A stretch of 64,000 bases of DNA from Pseudonocardia halophobica (lineage in GTDB: Bacteria; Actinomycetota; Actinomycetes; Mycobacteriales; Pseudonocardiaceae), in contig NZ_BSFQ01000004.1 of assembly GCF_027922425.1 (NCBI RefSeq), positions 132,464 through 196,463 of the forward strand, read 5' to 3'. Numbering within the stretch: the first letter of the stretch is position 1; each line of letters begins with the position of its first letter. Under the pieces are notes generated by a model, which was not told the DNA's origin, made no database searches, and worked only from the letters and a program-made list of their open reading frames with translations. Shown one piece after another: positions 33,055 through 41,575 of the stretch. Made by a program: the position numbers and the translations under genes.

Positions 33055-34134
33055 TCAGCGCCACGCGCCGCGGGCGTACTGCGCCGGGTACGGGGCGGCG
33101 GAGTACGGGACGCCGAGCTCGTGGGCGGCGCGCAGCGGCCAGGCGGGCTCGCGGAGGGCGGCGCGGGCGAGGAGGACGACGTCGGCGTCCTCCTCCTCGA
33201 GCACCGCCTGGGCCTGCGCGGGCTCGGTGATCAGCCCGACGGCGCCGGTGGCGATGCCGGCCTTGGCGCGGACGTCGCGGGCGAACGGGACCTGGTAGCC
33301 CGGGCCGACGGGGATGTCCTGGCGGGCGTCGAGGCCGCCGGAACTGACGTCGACGAGGTCCACGCCGCGCCCGGCCAGCCGCGCGGAGAGCTCGACGGTC
33401 TCCTCGGCCGTCCAGCCGCCGTCGACCCAGTCGGTCGCGGAGAGCCGCACGAGCAGGGCCTTCCGGTCGGGCAGCGCGGCGCGGACGGCGTCGACCACCT
33501 CGAGGAGGATCCGGATGCGGTTCTCGAAGGAGCCGCCGTAGGAGTCCGTGCGCAGGTTGGCCAGCGGGGAGAGGAACTGGTGGAGCAGGTAGCCGTGCGC
33601 GGCGTGCACCTCGACGACGTCGAAGCCGGCGGCGTCGGCGCGGCGGGCGGCCGCGCCGAAGGCCTGCACGGTCTCGGCGATCTCGTCCGCGGTCAGGGCC
33701 CGCGGCGTGGCGTAGCCCTGGTAGGCGGTGGCCGACGGCGCCAGCGCGGTCCAGCCGCCGTCCTCGGTGCCGATGGTGCCCTCACCCCGCCAGGGCGCCG
33801 CGGTCGAGCCCTTGCGGCCCGCGTGCGCGAGCTGGGTGGCGGGCACCGCACCCTGCTCCCGCAGGAACGCGGTGATCCGCGACCAGGCCTCGACCTGCGC
33901 GTCCGACCACAGGCCGGCGTCCTGCGGGGAGATCCGGCCCTCCGGCGTGACGGCCGCGGCCTCGGTCATGACCAGCCCGAACCCGCCCGTCGCGCGGGCA
34001 CCGAGGTGGACGAGGTGCCAGTCGGTGGGAACGCCGTCGCGCGCCTCGACCGAGTACTGGCACATCGGCGCGAGCCAGATGCGGTTGCGTGCGGTGACCC
34101 CGCGCAGCGTGATCGGGTCGAACAGGGACGGCAC
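33055..34134 (-). CDS. Old yellow enzyme, YqjM-type NADH:flavin oxidoreductase
   Basis: A 359-residue FMN TIM-barrel enzyme. YqjM-type signatures: NRIWLAPMCQYSVEARDGVP (the Cys/Tyr pair at FMN), WHLVHLGARATGGFGLVMTE, the active-site pair in VEVHAAHGYLLHQFLSPLAN, and GAVGLITEPAQAQAVLEEED. It reduces activated C=C bonds of enones, maleimides or nitroesters with NAD(P)H. GTG 34134 has GGAGG upstream. It lies downstream of the MBL-fold and MHS transporter genes on the same strand, with 110 bases between, so co-transcription is possible but not shown. Confidence 0.9.
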   Translation of the reverse strand: MPSLFDPITLRGVTARNRIWLAPMCQYSVEARDGVPTDWHLVHLGARATGGFGLVMTEAAAVTPEGRISPQDAGLWSDAQVEAWSRITAFLREQGAVPATQLAHAGRKGSTAAPWRGEGTIGTEDGGWTALAPSATAYQGYATPRALTADEIAETVQAFGAAARRADAAGFDVVEVHAAHGYLLHQFLSPLANLRTDSYGGSFENRIRILLEVVDAVRAALPDRKALLVRLSATDWVDGGWTAEETVELSARLAGRGVDLVDVSSGGLDARQDIPVGPGYQVPFARDVRAKAGIATGAVGLITEPAQAQAVLEEEDADVVLLARAALREPAWPLRAAHELGVPYSAAPYPAQYARGAWR

Positions 34135-34244
34135 GGGGACCTCCGGGGGAGCGCGGTGGCGGCGGCCGGTGCGGCCGCCACTGCCGCACAACTCCCCGGC
34201 GGGGCGGACATGATCCCGAGTGCGAGGGGCACCACACGGGCGGC

Positions 34245-35018
34245 TCAGGCCACCCGGACCGCCGACACGCCCATGACCTGCGGGAACCGTGCGAAGACCG
34301 CGGGATCGTGCCCGGGGACCACCAGGTCGGGGGAGTCGGCGAGCTCCCGTGCGCGGTCGAAGCCGGCGTACATCGCGGGCGTCGAGTGCAGGATCGGGAA
34401 GAGCCGGTCCTGCTCGAGGTTCTCGTAGAAGTGGGCGGAGTCGGAGGCGAGCACCACCCAGCCCCGCTCGGTCCGGACCCGGGTGAGCTGCATCCCGGCG
34501 GTGTGCCCGCCCACGAGGTGGACCGACAGCCCGGGCGCGAGCTCGCGGTCGCCCTCGACCACGTGGAGGCGGTCGGGGGTGCCGAGGACCTCGCGGAGGT
34601 CGTCGTCGGACACGAGCCAGCGCTCGCGCGCGATGCGCTCGGCGACCGGCCCGGTCCAGTAGTCGGCCTCGGCCCGCTGCACCACCCGTCGCGCGCGGGG
34701 GAACCGCGCGACCGTGCCGGTGTGGTCGTAGTGCAGGTGCGAGAGCACGACCAGGTCGACGTCCGCGGGGTGGACCCCGAGGGCGGCGACGCCGTCGGCG
34801 GGGGAGCAGTGGAACTCCAGCCCGTCGAGCGGGATCCCGCGGTCGGGGTCGAGCCCGGCGTCGACGACGACGGCGCGCTGCGGCGAGACGGCCAGCCAGA
34901 CGTAGTAGGCCGTCGGGTGCGGCTCGTCCCAGCGCTCGTCGTAGCCGAGGAAGTGCTGGCCGCGCCGCCCAGCACGCGAGGCGTACCGGACGGCGAAGAC
35001 CTGGAACTCCTCGGTCAC
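34245..35018 (-). CDS. MBL-fold metallo-hydrolase (lactonase-like)
   Basis: A 257-residue metallo-beta-lactamase-fold hydrolase. The metal site is VVLSHLHYDHTGTVARFPRA (H-x-H-x-D-H), with the further His in VGGHTAGMQLTRV, Asp in VLASDSAHFYENLE and His in VVPGHDPAVFARF. The N-terminal YYVWLAVSPQRAVVVDAGLD is typical of the N-acyl-homoserine-lactonase-like subgroup. The GTG overlaps the stop of the MHS transporter gene by four bases, so it belongs to the shikimate/quinate locus. There it may open a lactone or ester of the imported substrate (inference); quorum quenching is the alternative. Confidence 0.85.
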   Translation of the reverse strand: MTEEFQVFAVRYASRAGRRGQHFLGYDERWDEPHPTAYYVWLAVSPQRAVVVDAGLDPDRGIPLDGLEFHCSPADGVAALGVHPADVDLVVLSHLHYDHTGTVARFPRARRVVQRAEADYWTGPVAERIARERWLVSDDDLREVLGTPDRLHVVEGDRELAPGLSVHLVGGHTAGMQLTRVRTERGWVVLASDSAHFYENLEQDRLFPILHSTPAMYAGFDRARELADSPDLVVPGHDPAVFARFPQVMGVSAVRVA

Positions 35019-36361
35019 GGGGACACCGGTGCGGTGGCCTGCTGCTCGGGGCGGGCCGGGCGCTCGCCGAGCCGCTCGGTCGGCGTGCGGTAGTAGTCCC
35101 GGCCGGTGGCGACGGCGATGATGTTGAGCACGCAGACGGCCGCGACGAACCAGGCCACCGGGAGCCAGTCCGCGCCCTCGGGGCCGGCCAGCCCGGCGGC
35201 GATCGACGGGGCGAAGCCGGCGACGGCGAAGCCGATCTGGGTGCCGATCGCCATGCCGGACAGGCGGACGCGGGCCGGGAACATCTCGCCGTAGAAGGCG
35301 GGCCAGACGCCGCCCGTGGCGCTGTGCACGATGCCGAACATCAGGATGCCGACGAGGAAGATCAGCACGTAGTTGCCGATCGAGATGGAGCCGAGGTAGG
35401 CGAACATCATTACACCGCAGCCGAGCGAGCCGCCGATGAAGACCGGCTTGCGCCCGATCCGGTCGGCCAGCCGGCCGAACAGCGGCAGCGCGACGAGCGC
35501 GGCGACGTTGGCCAGCACCCCGACCCAGAGCATGGCGGAGCGGGACAGGCCCTCGACGTTGACCGCGAAGGACAGGGCGTAGACGGTGAAGATCGTGCTG
35601 ACGGTGGCGATGGTCGACGCGACGACCACCCGCAGCACCGAGGTCCAGTGGTCCCGGAAGAGCACCGCCAGCGGCGCCTTCGCCACCTCGTGCCGGTCGC
35701 GCTCCTGCTCGAAGACGGGCGTCTCCTCGAGCGTGCGGCGGATCAGCAGGCCGACGACCACGACGATCGCGCTGAGCCAGAACGGTACCCGCCAGCCCCA
35801 GGTCAGCAGGGACTCCTCGGGCAGCACCGCGATCGGCAGGAAGATCGCGGTGGCCAGGATCTGGCCGAACTGCGTGCCGCTGAGCGTGTAGCTGGTGTAG
35901 TAGGCGCGGCGGTTCGCCGGCGCGTGCTCGAGGCTCATGGAGTTCGCCCCGGCCTGCTCGCCGCCGGCCGACAGGCCCTGCAGCAGGCGGAGCGAGACGA
36001 GCAGGATCGGCGCCGCGACGCCGATCGAGCCGTAGGAGGGCAGGCACCCGACGAGGAACGTGGCCGCGCCCATCAGCAGCACGGTGAAGACGAGTACGCG
36101 CTTGCGGCCGAACTTGTCGCCGATGTGGCCCAGCACGAACGCACCGACGGGGCGGGCGACGTAGCCGACGCCGAACGTCGCCAGCGCCAGCAGCGTGCCC
36201 GTGGCAGGGCTCTGCGCCGGGAAGAAGATCTTGTTGAACACCAGCGCCGCGGCGGTGCCGTAGATGAAGAAGTCGTAGTACTCGAGCGCGCTGCCGATCC
36301 AGGCGGCGAGCGCCGCCTTGCGCGGCTGGGCCGCCGGGGCGGCGGGGGTCGGTGAGGACAC
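35015..36361 (-). CDS. MHS-family MFS transporter, probable shikimate/quinate importer
   Basis: A 448-residue major facilitator with 12 membrane spans. Metabolite:H+ symporter signatures are AAWIGSALEYYDFFIYGTAA, the loop GHIGDKFGRKRVLVFTVLLM, LRLLQGLSAGGEQAGANSMS and the second loop LFGRLADRIGRKPVFIGGSL. The family includes ShiA and QsuA. GTG 36361 has CAGGGAG upstream. The gene is coupled to the MBL-fold hydrolase and is divergent, across a TetR gene, from shikimate dehydrogenase and dehydroshikimate dehydratase genes. Two overlapping copies of the motif also found before the dehydrogenase lie 61-94 bases upstream, so import and degradation are probably co-regulated. Confidence 0.88.
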   Translation of the reverse strand: MSSPTPAAPAAQPRKAALAAWIGSALEYYDFFIYGTAAALVFNKIFFPAQSPATGTLLALATFGVGYVARPVGAFVLGHIGDKFGRKRVLVFTVLLMGAATFLVGCLPSYGSIGVAAPILLVSLRLLQGLSAGGEQAGANSMSLEHAPANRRAYYTSYTLSGTQFGQILATAIFLPIAVLPEESLLTWGWRVPFWLSAIVVVVGLLIRRTLEETPVFEQERDRHEVAKAPLAVLFRDHWTSVLRVVVASTIATVSTIFTVYALSFAVNVEGLSRSAMLWVGVLANVAALVALPLFGRLADRIGRKPVFIGGSLGCGVMMFAYLGSISIGNYVLIFLVGILMFGIVHSATGGVWPAFYGEMFPARVRLSGMAIGTQIGFAVAGFAPSIAAGLAGPEGADWLPVAWFVAAVCVLNIIAVATGRDYYRTPTERLGERPARPEQQATAPVSP

Positions 36362-36421
36362 GTGGGCTCCCTGGAGTGATGCTCCGATGCACGACACAGC
36401 GGGACCGGGTCGGAACGGCTT

Positions 36422-36455
36422 ATGTACCGCCTGGTTACGTACCGGATAGTGAGTT
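36422..36455. promoter_or_regulatory. Two overlapping operator copies upstream of the MHS transporter
   Basis: ATGTACCGCCTGGTTACGT (36422-36440) and ACGTACCGGATAGTGAGTT (36437-36455) each match the complement of the site at 37293-37311 (ATGTACCGGTTAGTTACTT) at 15 of 19 bases. They are probable binding sites of the local TetR regulator. Confidence 0.65.
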
Positions 36456-36474
36456 AGCTCCGGGGCGCTGTCAA

Positions 36475-36507
36475 CCCCTGGCCGGCGATTCCCGGCGCCG
36501 GCAGGGG
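36475..36507 (-). terminator. Hairpin terminator of the TetR gene
   Basis: CCCCTGGCCGGCG pairs with CGCCGGCAGGGG with one unpaired base, immediately after the TetR stop codon at 36511. Confidence 0.65.
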
Positions 36508-36510
36508 CCG

Positions 36511-37179
36511 TCAGGCTCTGCCGACGTGCGCGGTGAGGTACTCCAGGACCAGGTCGCCGAGCATGCGCCGGTAGTGGTCGCGCCGCCCGGGATCCAGCAG
36601 GTCGCGGTCGAAGACGGCCTGGAACGTGTGCCGGTTCGCGGTGCGGAAGATGCAGAACGAGCTGATCACCATGTGCACGTCGAGCGCGTCGACGTCCTCG
36701 CGGAACAGGCCGGCCCGGCGGCCGCGGTCCAGGATCCGGCCGAGCACGTCGACCGCGGGGGCGGCGAGCCCGGGCAGGATCGGCGAGGTCCGCAGGTGCT
36801 CGGCGTGGTGGATGTTCTCGATGCTGACCAGGCGGATGAAGGCGGGGTGCGACTCGTGGTGGTCGAACGTCAGCTCGGCGAGGGCGCGCATGGCCCGCGC
36901 GGGGTCGAGGTGGTCGACGTCGAGCTGCTGCTCCAGGGCGCGGATGCCCTGGTAGGCGCGCTCCAGGACGGCCACGTAGAGGCCTTCCTTGCTGCCGAAG
37001 TAGTAGTAGATCATCCGCTTGGTCGTGCGGGTGCGGGCCGCGATCTCGTCGACCCGGGCGCCCGCGTAGCCGCGGTCGGCGAACTCCGCGGTGGCGATGT
37101 CGAGGATCTCGGCGCGGGTGCGTTCGGCGTCGCGCTGGCGCTCCGGCGCACCGATCGGGCCGGTCGGCTGGGCACTCAC
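36511..37179 (-). CDS. TetR-family regulator of the shikimate/quinate locus
   Basis: A 222-residue TetR regulator. The helix-turn-helix is RTRAEILDIATAEFADRGYA, VDEIAARTRTTKRMIYYYFG and SKEGLYVAVLERAYQGIRAL; the KRMIYYYFGSKEGLY form resembles NicS/RutR-type catabolic regulators. The C-terminal ligand domain contains HHESHPAFIRLVSIENIHHA. The GTG at 37179 gives a normal-length protein. It lies between the transporter operon and the divergent dehydrogenase operon, and the same motif flanks both sides, which makes it the likely repressor, released by shikimate, quinate or a downstream metabolite. The Corynebacterium qsu locus uses a LysR-type activator instead. Confidence 0.88.
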   Translation of the reverse strand: MSAQPTGPIGAPERQRDAERTRAEILDIATAEFADRGYAGARVDEIAARTRTTKRMIYYYFGSKEGLYVAVLERAYQGIRALEQQLDVDHLDPARAMRALAELTFDHHESHPAFIRLVSIENIHHAEHLRTSPILPGLAAPAVDVLGRILDRGRRAGLFREDVDALDVHMVISSFCIFRTANRHTFQAVFDRDLLDPGRRDHYRRMLGDLVLEYLTAHVGRA

Positions 37180-37292
37180 GGGGTCGTCCCGACCGCTCGG
37201 CTCACGCGTCGGCTCACGTGGGGGGACACAGGGCGGCTCACGAGGCCGACGATATCCGGCTCACGCTTCCCTTCCGTCCTCCGAGCGGGTAC

Positions 37293-37311
37293 AAGTAACT
37301 AACCGGTACAT
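37293..37311 (+). promoter_or_regulatory. Operator upstream of shikimate dehydrogenase
   Basis: AAGTAACTAACCGGTACAT lies 22 bases before the dehydrogenase GTG, in an AT-richer patch. Its complement matches both sites at 36422-36455, linking the two divergent units to one regulator. Confidence 0.65.
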
Positions 37312-37332
37312 TCATCGACGGCGAGGGAGCCC

Positions 37333-38238
37333 GTGAGCATGTCCCAGGACCGCCTCCTGACCGGCCTGATCGGGGCCGGCATCGGCCCGTCCCTCTCGCC
37401 GGCGCTGCACGAGCGCGAGGCCCGCGAGCTCGGCCTGGACTGCACCTACACGCGGTTCGATCTCGACGAGCTGGACCTTCCCGCGGAGGCCGTCGGCGAC
37501 CTGCTGGGCCGGGCACGGGCCGAGGGCCGGGCGGGGGTGAACGTCACCCACCCCTGCAAGCAGCTCGTGATCCCGCACCTCGACGACCTCTCGCCCGACG
37601 CGGCCGCGATCGGCGCCGTCAACACGGTCGTGTTCGACGGGGACCGGGCCGTCGGGCACAACACCGACTGGTCCGGGTTCCGCGACGGCCTCGTCGCCGG
37701 CCTGCCCGGCGTGCCGCTCGACCGGGTCGTGCTGCTGGGGGCGGGAGGGGCCGGCGCGGCCGCGGCGCACGCGCTGCTGAGCCTCGGCGTCGGGTCGCTC
37801 GCCGTGCTCGACGTCGACGCCGCCCGCGCCGGCCGCCTCGCCGACGCCCTCGGCGCGCGGTTCGGCGCCGGGCGCTCCCGCGGCGGGGCCGTCGCCGAGC
37901 TCGGGCACCGGCTGGCCGCGGCCGACGGCCTGGTGCACGCGACCCCCGTCGGGATGGCGGAGCACCCCGGCCTCCCGCTGCCGCCGGCGATGCTGCGCCC
38001 GGAGCTCTGGGTCGCCGAGATCGTCTACCGGCCGTTGGAGACCCCGTTGCTGCGGGCCGCGCGGGCGCGTGGCTGCCGCACGCTCGACGGCGGCCGGATG
38101 GCCGTCCACCAGGCCGCGGAGGCGTTGCGGCTGTTCAGCGGCCGCGAGCCGGATCCGGCCCGGATGCTGCGCCACCTCGCCGAGCTGGTCGGCGCGGACG
38201 CGGCGGGTGCCGAGGGGGGTGCCGGTCGTGTCGCGTGA
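37333..38238 (+). CDS. qsuD: Shikimate/quinate dehydrogenase
   Basis: A 301-residue AroE-family enzyme. The substrate site is GIGPSLSPALHEREARELGL, the catalytic Lys is in NVTHPCKQLVIPHLDDLSPD, Asp in GHNTDWSGFRDGL, and the nucleotide loop is VVLLGAGGAGAAAAHALLSL followed by LDVDAARAGRLADAL (Asp after the second strand favours NAD). The end is VHQAAEALRLFSGREPDP. Linked to an MHS importer and dehydroshikimate dehydratase, it most likely oxidises shikimate or quinate in catabolism, as QsuD does, rather than serving aromatic amino acid synthesis. It overlaps the next gene by 11 bases. A dehydroquinate dehydratase is not visible in the window. Confidence 0.9.
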   Translation: MSMSQDRLLTGLIGAGIGPSLSPALHEREARELGLDCTYTRFDLDELDLPAEAVGDLLGRARAEGRAGVNVTHPCKQLVIPHLDDLSPDAAAIGAVNTVVFDGDRAVGHNTDWSGFRDGLVAGLPGVPLDRVVLLGAGGAGAAAAHALLSLGVGSLAVLDVDAARAGRLADALGARFGAGRSRGGAVAELGHRLAAADGLVHATPVGMAEHPGLPLPPAMLRPELWVAEIVYRPLETPLLRAARARGCRTLDGGRMAVHQAAEALRLFSGREPDPARMLRHLAELVGADAAGAEGGAGRVA

Positions 38239-40078
38239 ACCCCGGACCGCCATCGCCACGGTGTGCCTGTCCGGCGCGCTGGAGGACAAGCTCCCCGCCG
38301 CGGCGGCCGCCGGGTTCGACGGCGTGGAGATCTTCGAGCCCGATCTCGTCGCCTCGCCGATGCCGCCCGGCGAGGTGCGACTGCGCTGCGCCGACCTCGG
38401 GCTGTCGATCGACCTCTACCAGCCCTTCCGCGACCTGGACTCGACCGATCCGGAGCGGTTCGCCGCGAACCTGCGGCGCGCGGAGCACAAGTTCGGCGTG
38501 ATGGAGGCGCTCGGCACCGACACGGTGCTCGTCTGCTCCTCGGTCGCGCCCGACGCCGTCGCCGACGTCGACCTCCTCGCCGAGCAGCTCCACGCGCTGG
38601 CCGAGCGCGCCGCCGCCCGCGGGCTGCGGATCGCGTACGAGGCGCTGGCCTGGGGCCGGCACGTGAACACGTACGACCGCTCGTGGGAGGCCGTGCGCCG
38701 GGCGGACCACCCCGCGCTCGGCCTGTGCCTGGACAGCTTCCACATCCTGTCCCGCGGGTCGGACCCCGCCGCGATCGCCGACATCCCCGGCGACAAGCTG
38801 TTCTTCCTCCAGCTCGCCGACGCCCCGCACCTGTCGATGGACGTGTTGCAGTGGAGCCGCCACCACCGGCTCTTCCCCGGTCAGGGAGCGTTCGACCTGC
38901 CCGGCTTCCTCGCCCCGGTGCTCGCCGCGGGCTACACCGGCCCGCTGTCGCTCGAGGTGTTCAACGACGTCTTCCGGCAGGCCGACCCGGCCCGAGCGGC
39001 GGTCGACGCCCACCGGTCCCTGCTGGCGCTCGCCGAGGCCACCGCCGCGCGGGGCGAGGGTGCCGATCCCGTGGCGGAAGCAGCCCCCGAGCTGCACGGG
39101 CACGCCTTCGTCGAGCTCTCGGCGGACGAGTCACTGGCCCCGGTGCTGGCCGCGCTCGGCTTCGCCCGCACCGGCCTGCACCGCACCAAGCCCGTGGAGC
39201 GCTGGGAGCAGGGCGCGGCCCGGATCCTCGTGAACCGCTCCGGCGGCCCGGTCGCGGTCGCCGCGCTGGCCGTCGAGTCGGCCGACCCGCCCGCGGCGGC
39301 CCGCCGGGCGACCCGGCTGAGCGCGCCCGTCCTGCCCCGGGAGCGCGGGCCGGCCGAGGCCGATCTCGCCGCCGTGACCGCGCCCGACGGCACGGCGCTC
39401 TTCTTCTGCCGCACCGGCGCCCGGGCCGTCGAGGGGGCGGACTGGACCGGGGACTTCGTGCCCACCGGCGAGACGGCTGCGGACGACGGGGCGGGGATCG
39501 GTGTGACCGGGATCGACCACGTCGGCCTGGCCCAGCCCTTCGACCACTTCGACGAGGCCACACTGTTCTACCGCACGGTGCTGGGCCTGGAACCGGACGC
39601 GACCGGCGAGTTCGCCGCGCCGTTCGGCCTGGTCCGCAGCCGTGCCGTCGTCGACGCGCAGCGCCGGGTCCGGCTCGCGCTCACCGTGTCGCTGCTGCGG
39701 CGGGGCGAGTGGGCGCCGGGGGTCTCCGAGCCGCAGTACGTCGCCCTGGCCGTCGACGACGTCCTCGCCGCCGCCCGCGCCGCCCGCGCGGCCGGGGCAC
39801 CGCTGCTGGCGATCCCGGACAACTACTACGCCGACCTCGACGCGCGGCTCGCCCTGTCGAAGGACCGGCTGGCCGCCTACCGCGACCTCGGGGTGCTGCA
39901 CGAGGAGACCGCCGGGGGCGCCTACCTGCAGGTCTGCACCGAGGTGCTGGGCGGGCGGGTGTTCCTCGCGCTGGTCCAGCGCGTCGGCGACCACGACGGC
40001 TACGGCTGGACCGACGCGCCGGTCCGGATGGCCGCGCACCGCCGCCGACGGCTCGCCCGGGAGCGCGTGCGCGCCTGA
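38228..40078 (+). CDS. qsuB: 3-Dehydroshikimate dehydratase, QsuB-type (TIM barrel plus HPPD-like domain)
   Basis: A 616-residue two-domain protein, about the length of Corynebacterium QsuB. Residues 1-275 are a xylose-isomerase-like TIM barrel with AYEALAWGRHVNTYDRSWEA, LGLCLDSFHILSRGSDPAAI, FFLQLADAPHLSMDVLQWSR and GPLSLEVFNDVF, giving the metal-binding Glu, Asp, His and Glu. Residues about 295-600 resemble 4-hydroxyphenylpyruvate dioxygenase (VTGIDHVGLAQPFDHFDEAT; EETAGGAYLQVCTEVLGGRV). The barrel converts 3-dehydroshikimate to protocatechuate; the dioxygenase-like part is structural or has an unclear role. The GTG has a GAGGGGGG site upstream within the end of the preceding gene, so translation is coupled. 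Confidence 0.9.
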   Translation: MSREPRTAIATVCLSGALEDKLPAAAAAGFDGVEIFEPDLVASPMPPGEVRLRCADLGLSIDLYQPFRDLDSTDPERFAANLRRAEHKFGVMEALGTDTVLVCSSVAPDAVADVDLLAEQLHALAERAAARGLRIAYEALAWGRHVNTYDRSWEAVRRADHPALGLCLDSFHILSRGSDPAAIADIPGDKLFFLQLADAPHLSMDVLQWSRHHRLFPGQGAFDLPGFLAPVLAAGYTGPLSLEVFNDVFRQADPARAAVDAHRSLLALAEATAARGEGADPVAEAAPELHGHAFVELSADESLAPVLAALGFARTGLHRTKPVERWEQGAARILVNRSGGPVAVAALAVESADPPAAARRATRLSAPVLPRERGPAEADLAAVTAPDGTALFFCRTGARAVEGADWTGDFVPTGETAADDGAGIGVTGIDHVGLAQPFDHFDEATLFYRTVLGLEPDATGEFAAPFGLVRSRAVVDAQRRVRLALTVSLLRRGEWAPGVSEPQYVALAVDDVLAAARAARAAGAPLLAIPDNYYADLDARLALSKDRLAAYRDLGVLHEETAGGAYLQVCTEVLGGRVFLALVQRVGDHDGYGWTDAPVRMAAHRRRRLARERVRA

Positions 40079-40090
40079 GCGCGGCTGTGA

Positions 40091-40786
40091 GTGAATGGGG
40101 GCGTGCAGACCCGGGTCCTCGTCGTCGACGACGACAGGGCCATCGCCCGGGCCCTGCGGATCAACCTGACCGCGCAGGGCTACCACGTGACCCTCGCCGG
40201 CGACGGGGCCACGGCGCTGCGGGCGGCCGCGGACCGGCACCCCGACGTCGTCGTCCTCGACCTGGGCCTGCCCGACCTCGACGGCGCGGACGTCATCGCC
40301 GGCATCCGCGGCTGGAGCCCGGTCCCGATCATCGTGCTGTCCGCGCGGACCGACTCGGGGGAGAAGGTGGCCGCGCTCGATGCGGGCGCGGACGACTACG
40401 TCACCAAACCCTTCGGCATGGACGAGCTGCTGGCCCGGCTGCGCGCGGCCGTCCGGCGGGCGGGCGCGGCGGCGCCGACCGGCGAGCCCGTGCTGCGGCT
40501 CGGCGAGCTGACTGTGGACCTGCAGGCCAAGCGGGTGCACCGGGGCGACGCGGAGGTGCACCTGACCCCGACCGAGTGGGGCATCCTCGAGATGCTCGCC
40601 GGGCACCGCGGCAGGCTCGTCGGGCAGCGGGAGCTGCTGCGGCAGGTGTGGGGGCCGCACTACGAGGAACGCACCAACTACCTGCGGGTGTACCTGGCGC
40701 AGTTGCGGCGCAAGCTCGAACCCGACCCCGCGCACCCGCGGTACCTGATCACCGAGGCGGGGATGGGTTACCGGCTCGACGTCTGA
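40091..40786 (+). CDS. kdpE: KdpE-like response regulator, no adjacent sensor kinase
   Basis: A 231-residue OmpR-family regulator. The receiver domain has TRVLVVDDDRAIARALRINL, phospho-Asp in VVVLDLGLPDLDG, the T/S site in IIVLSARTDSGEKVAALDAG and Lys in DDYVTKPFGMDEL. The winged helix is PTEWGILEMLAGHRGRLVGQ and HYEERTNYLRVYLAQLRRKL, and ends PRYLITEAGMGYRLDV. The ALRINL and the DNA-binding sequence are close to KdpE. No KdpD or KdpFABC lies beside it, so it is an orphan here, although a KimA-like potassium permease lies 7 kb away. The start may be GTG 40091 or GTG 40103. It begins 12 bases after the qsuB stop. Confidence 0.85.
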   Translation: MNGGVQTRVLVVDDDRAIARALRINLTAQGYHVTLAGDGATALRAAADRHPDVVVLDLGLPDLDGADVIAGIRGWSPVPIIVLSARTDSGEKVAALDAGADDYVTKPFGMDELLARLRAAVRRAGAAAPTGEPVLRLGELTVDLQAKRVHRGDAEVHLTPTEWGILEMLAGHRGRLVGQRELLRQVWGPHYEERTNYLRVYLAQLRRKLEPDPAHPRYLITEAGMGYRLDV

Positions 40787-40828
40787 TTCCCGCCGGAACT
40801 CCGGCGTCGCCGCTGGTGGGGTGGAGGC

Positions 40829-41497
40829 ATGGATCTCGCGGAGGAGCTCGACGGCACCGGTGTCGCGCACGTCCCGGGCGTGCTGTCCCCGGAGGAGTGC
40901 GCCGGGGTGGCGGCCCTGTTCGACGACGACGCGCGCTTCCGCAGCACCGTCGTCATGGCGCGGCACGCGTTCGGCGAGGGGACCTACCGCTACTTCGCCG
41001 ACCCGCTCCCGGACGTGGTGCAGCGGCTGCGCGAGGAGTGGTACCCGCCGCTGGCGGAGATCGCGAACCGCTGGGCGGAGCGGCTGGGCGAGCGCACCTT
41101 CCCGCCCACGCTCGCCGGGCTGCGGGCGGAGTGCGCAGAACGTGGCCAGCGCCGGCCCACCCCGCTGCTGCTGCGGTACGGGCCGGGCGGGCACAACCGG
41201 CTGCACCAGGACGTCTACGGCGACCTGACCTTCCCGCTGCAGCTCCTGGTGATGCTCAGCCGGCCGGACGTCGACTTCACCGGCGGCGAGAGCGTGTTCG
41301 TCGAGCAGGTGCCGCGGCAGCAGTCGCGGCCGATCGTCGTGCGGCCCGGGCAGGGCGACGCCGTGGTGTTCCCGGTGCACCACCGGCCCGTCCGGGGTTC
41401 GCGCGGGGACCACCGGCGGCTGCTGCGGCACGGGGTCTCGGCGGTGCACACGGGGGAGCGGTACGTGCTGGGGATCATCTTCCACGACGCGCCCTAG
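40829..41497 (+). CDS. 2-Oxoglutarate/Fe(II)-dependent oxygenase
   Basis: A 222-residue prolyl-4-hydroxylase-like oxygenase. The iron site is RYGPGGHNRLHQDVYGDLTF (H-x-D) with a distal His in VSAVHTGERYVLGIIFHDAP followed by Arg for 2-oxoglutarate; between them are DFTGGESVFVEQV and DAVVFPVHHRPV. The N-terminus MDLAEELDGTGVAHVPGVLS is typical of proteins annotated as proline hydroxylase or as an AlkB-like relative. Such enzymes hydroxylate a protein or small molecule while converting 2-oxoglutarate to succinate. It follows kdpE on the same strand after 42 bases. The target is unknown. Confidence 0.85.
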   Translation: MDLAEELDGTGVAHVPGVLSPEECAGVAALFDDDARFRSTVVMARHAFGEGTYRYFADPLPDVVQRLREEWYPPLAEIANRWAERLGERTFPPTLAGLRAECAERGQRRPTPLLLRYGPGGHNRLHQDVYGDLTFPLQLLVMLSRPDVDFTGGESVFVEQVPRQQSRPIVVRPGQGDAVVFPVHHRPVRGSRGDHRRLLRHGVSAVHTGERYVLGIIFHDAP

Positions 41498-41575
41498 TCA
41501 CGAGCCGGGAGTGACGACGGTCGTCACGCCGCGCAGGACCGGCCCGGGGCGGCGCCGCGTGCGACGATCCCGTCC

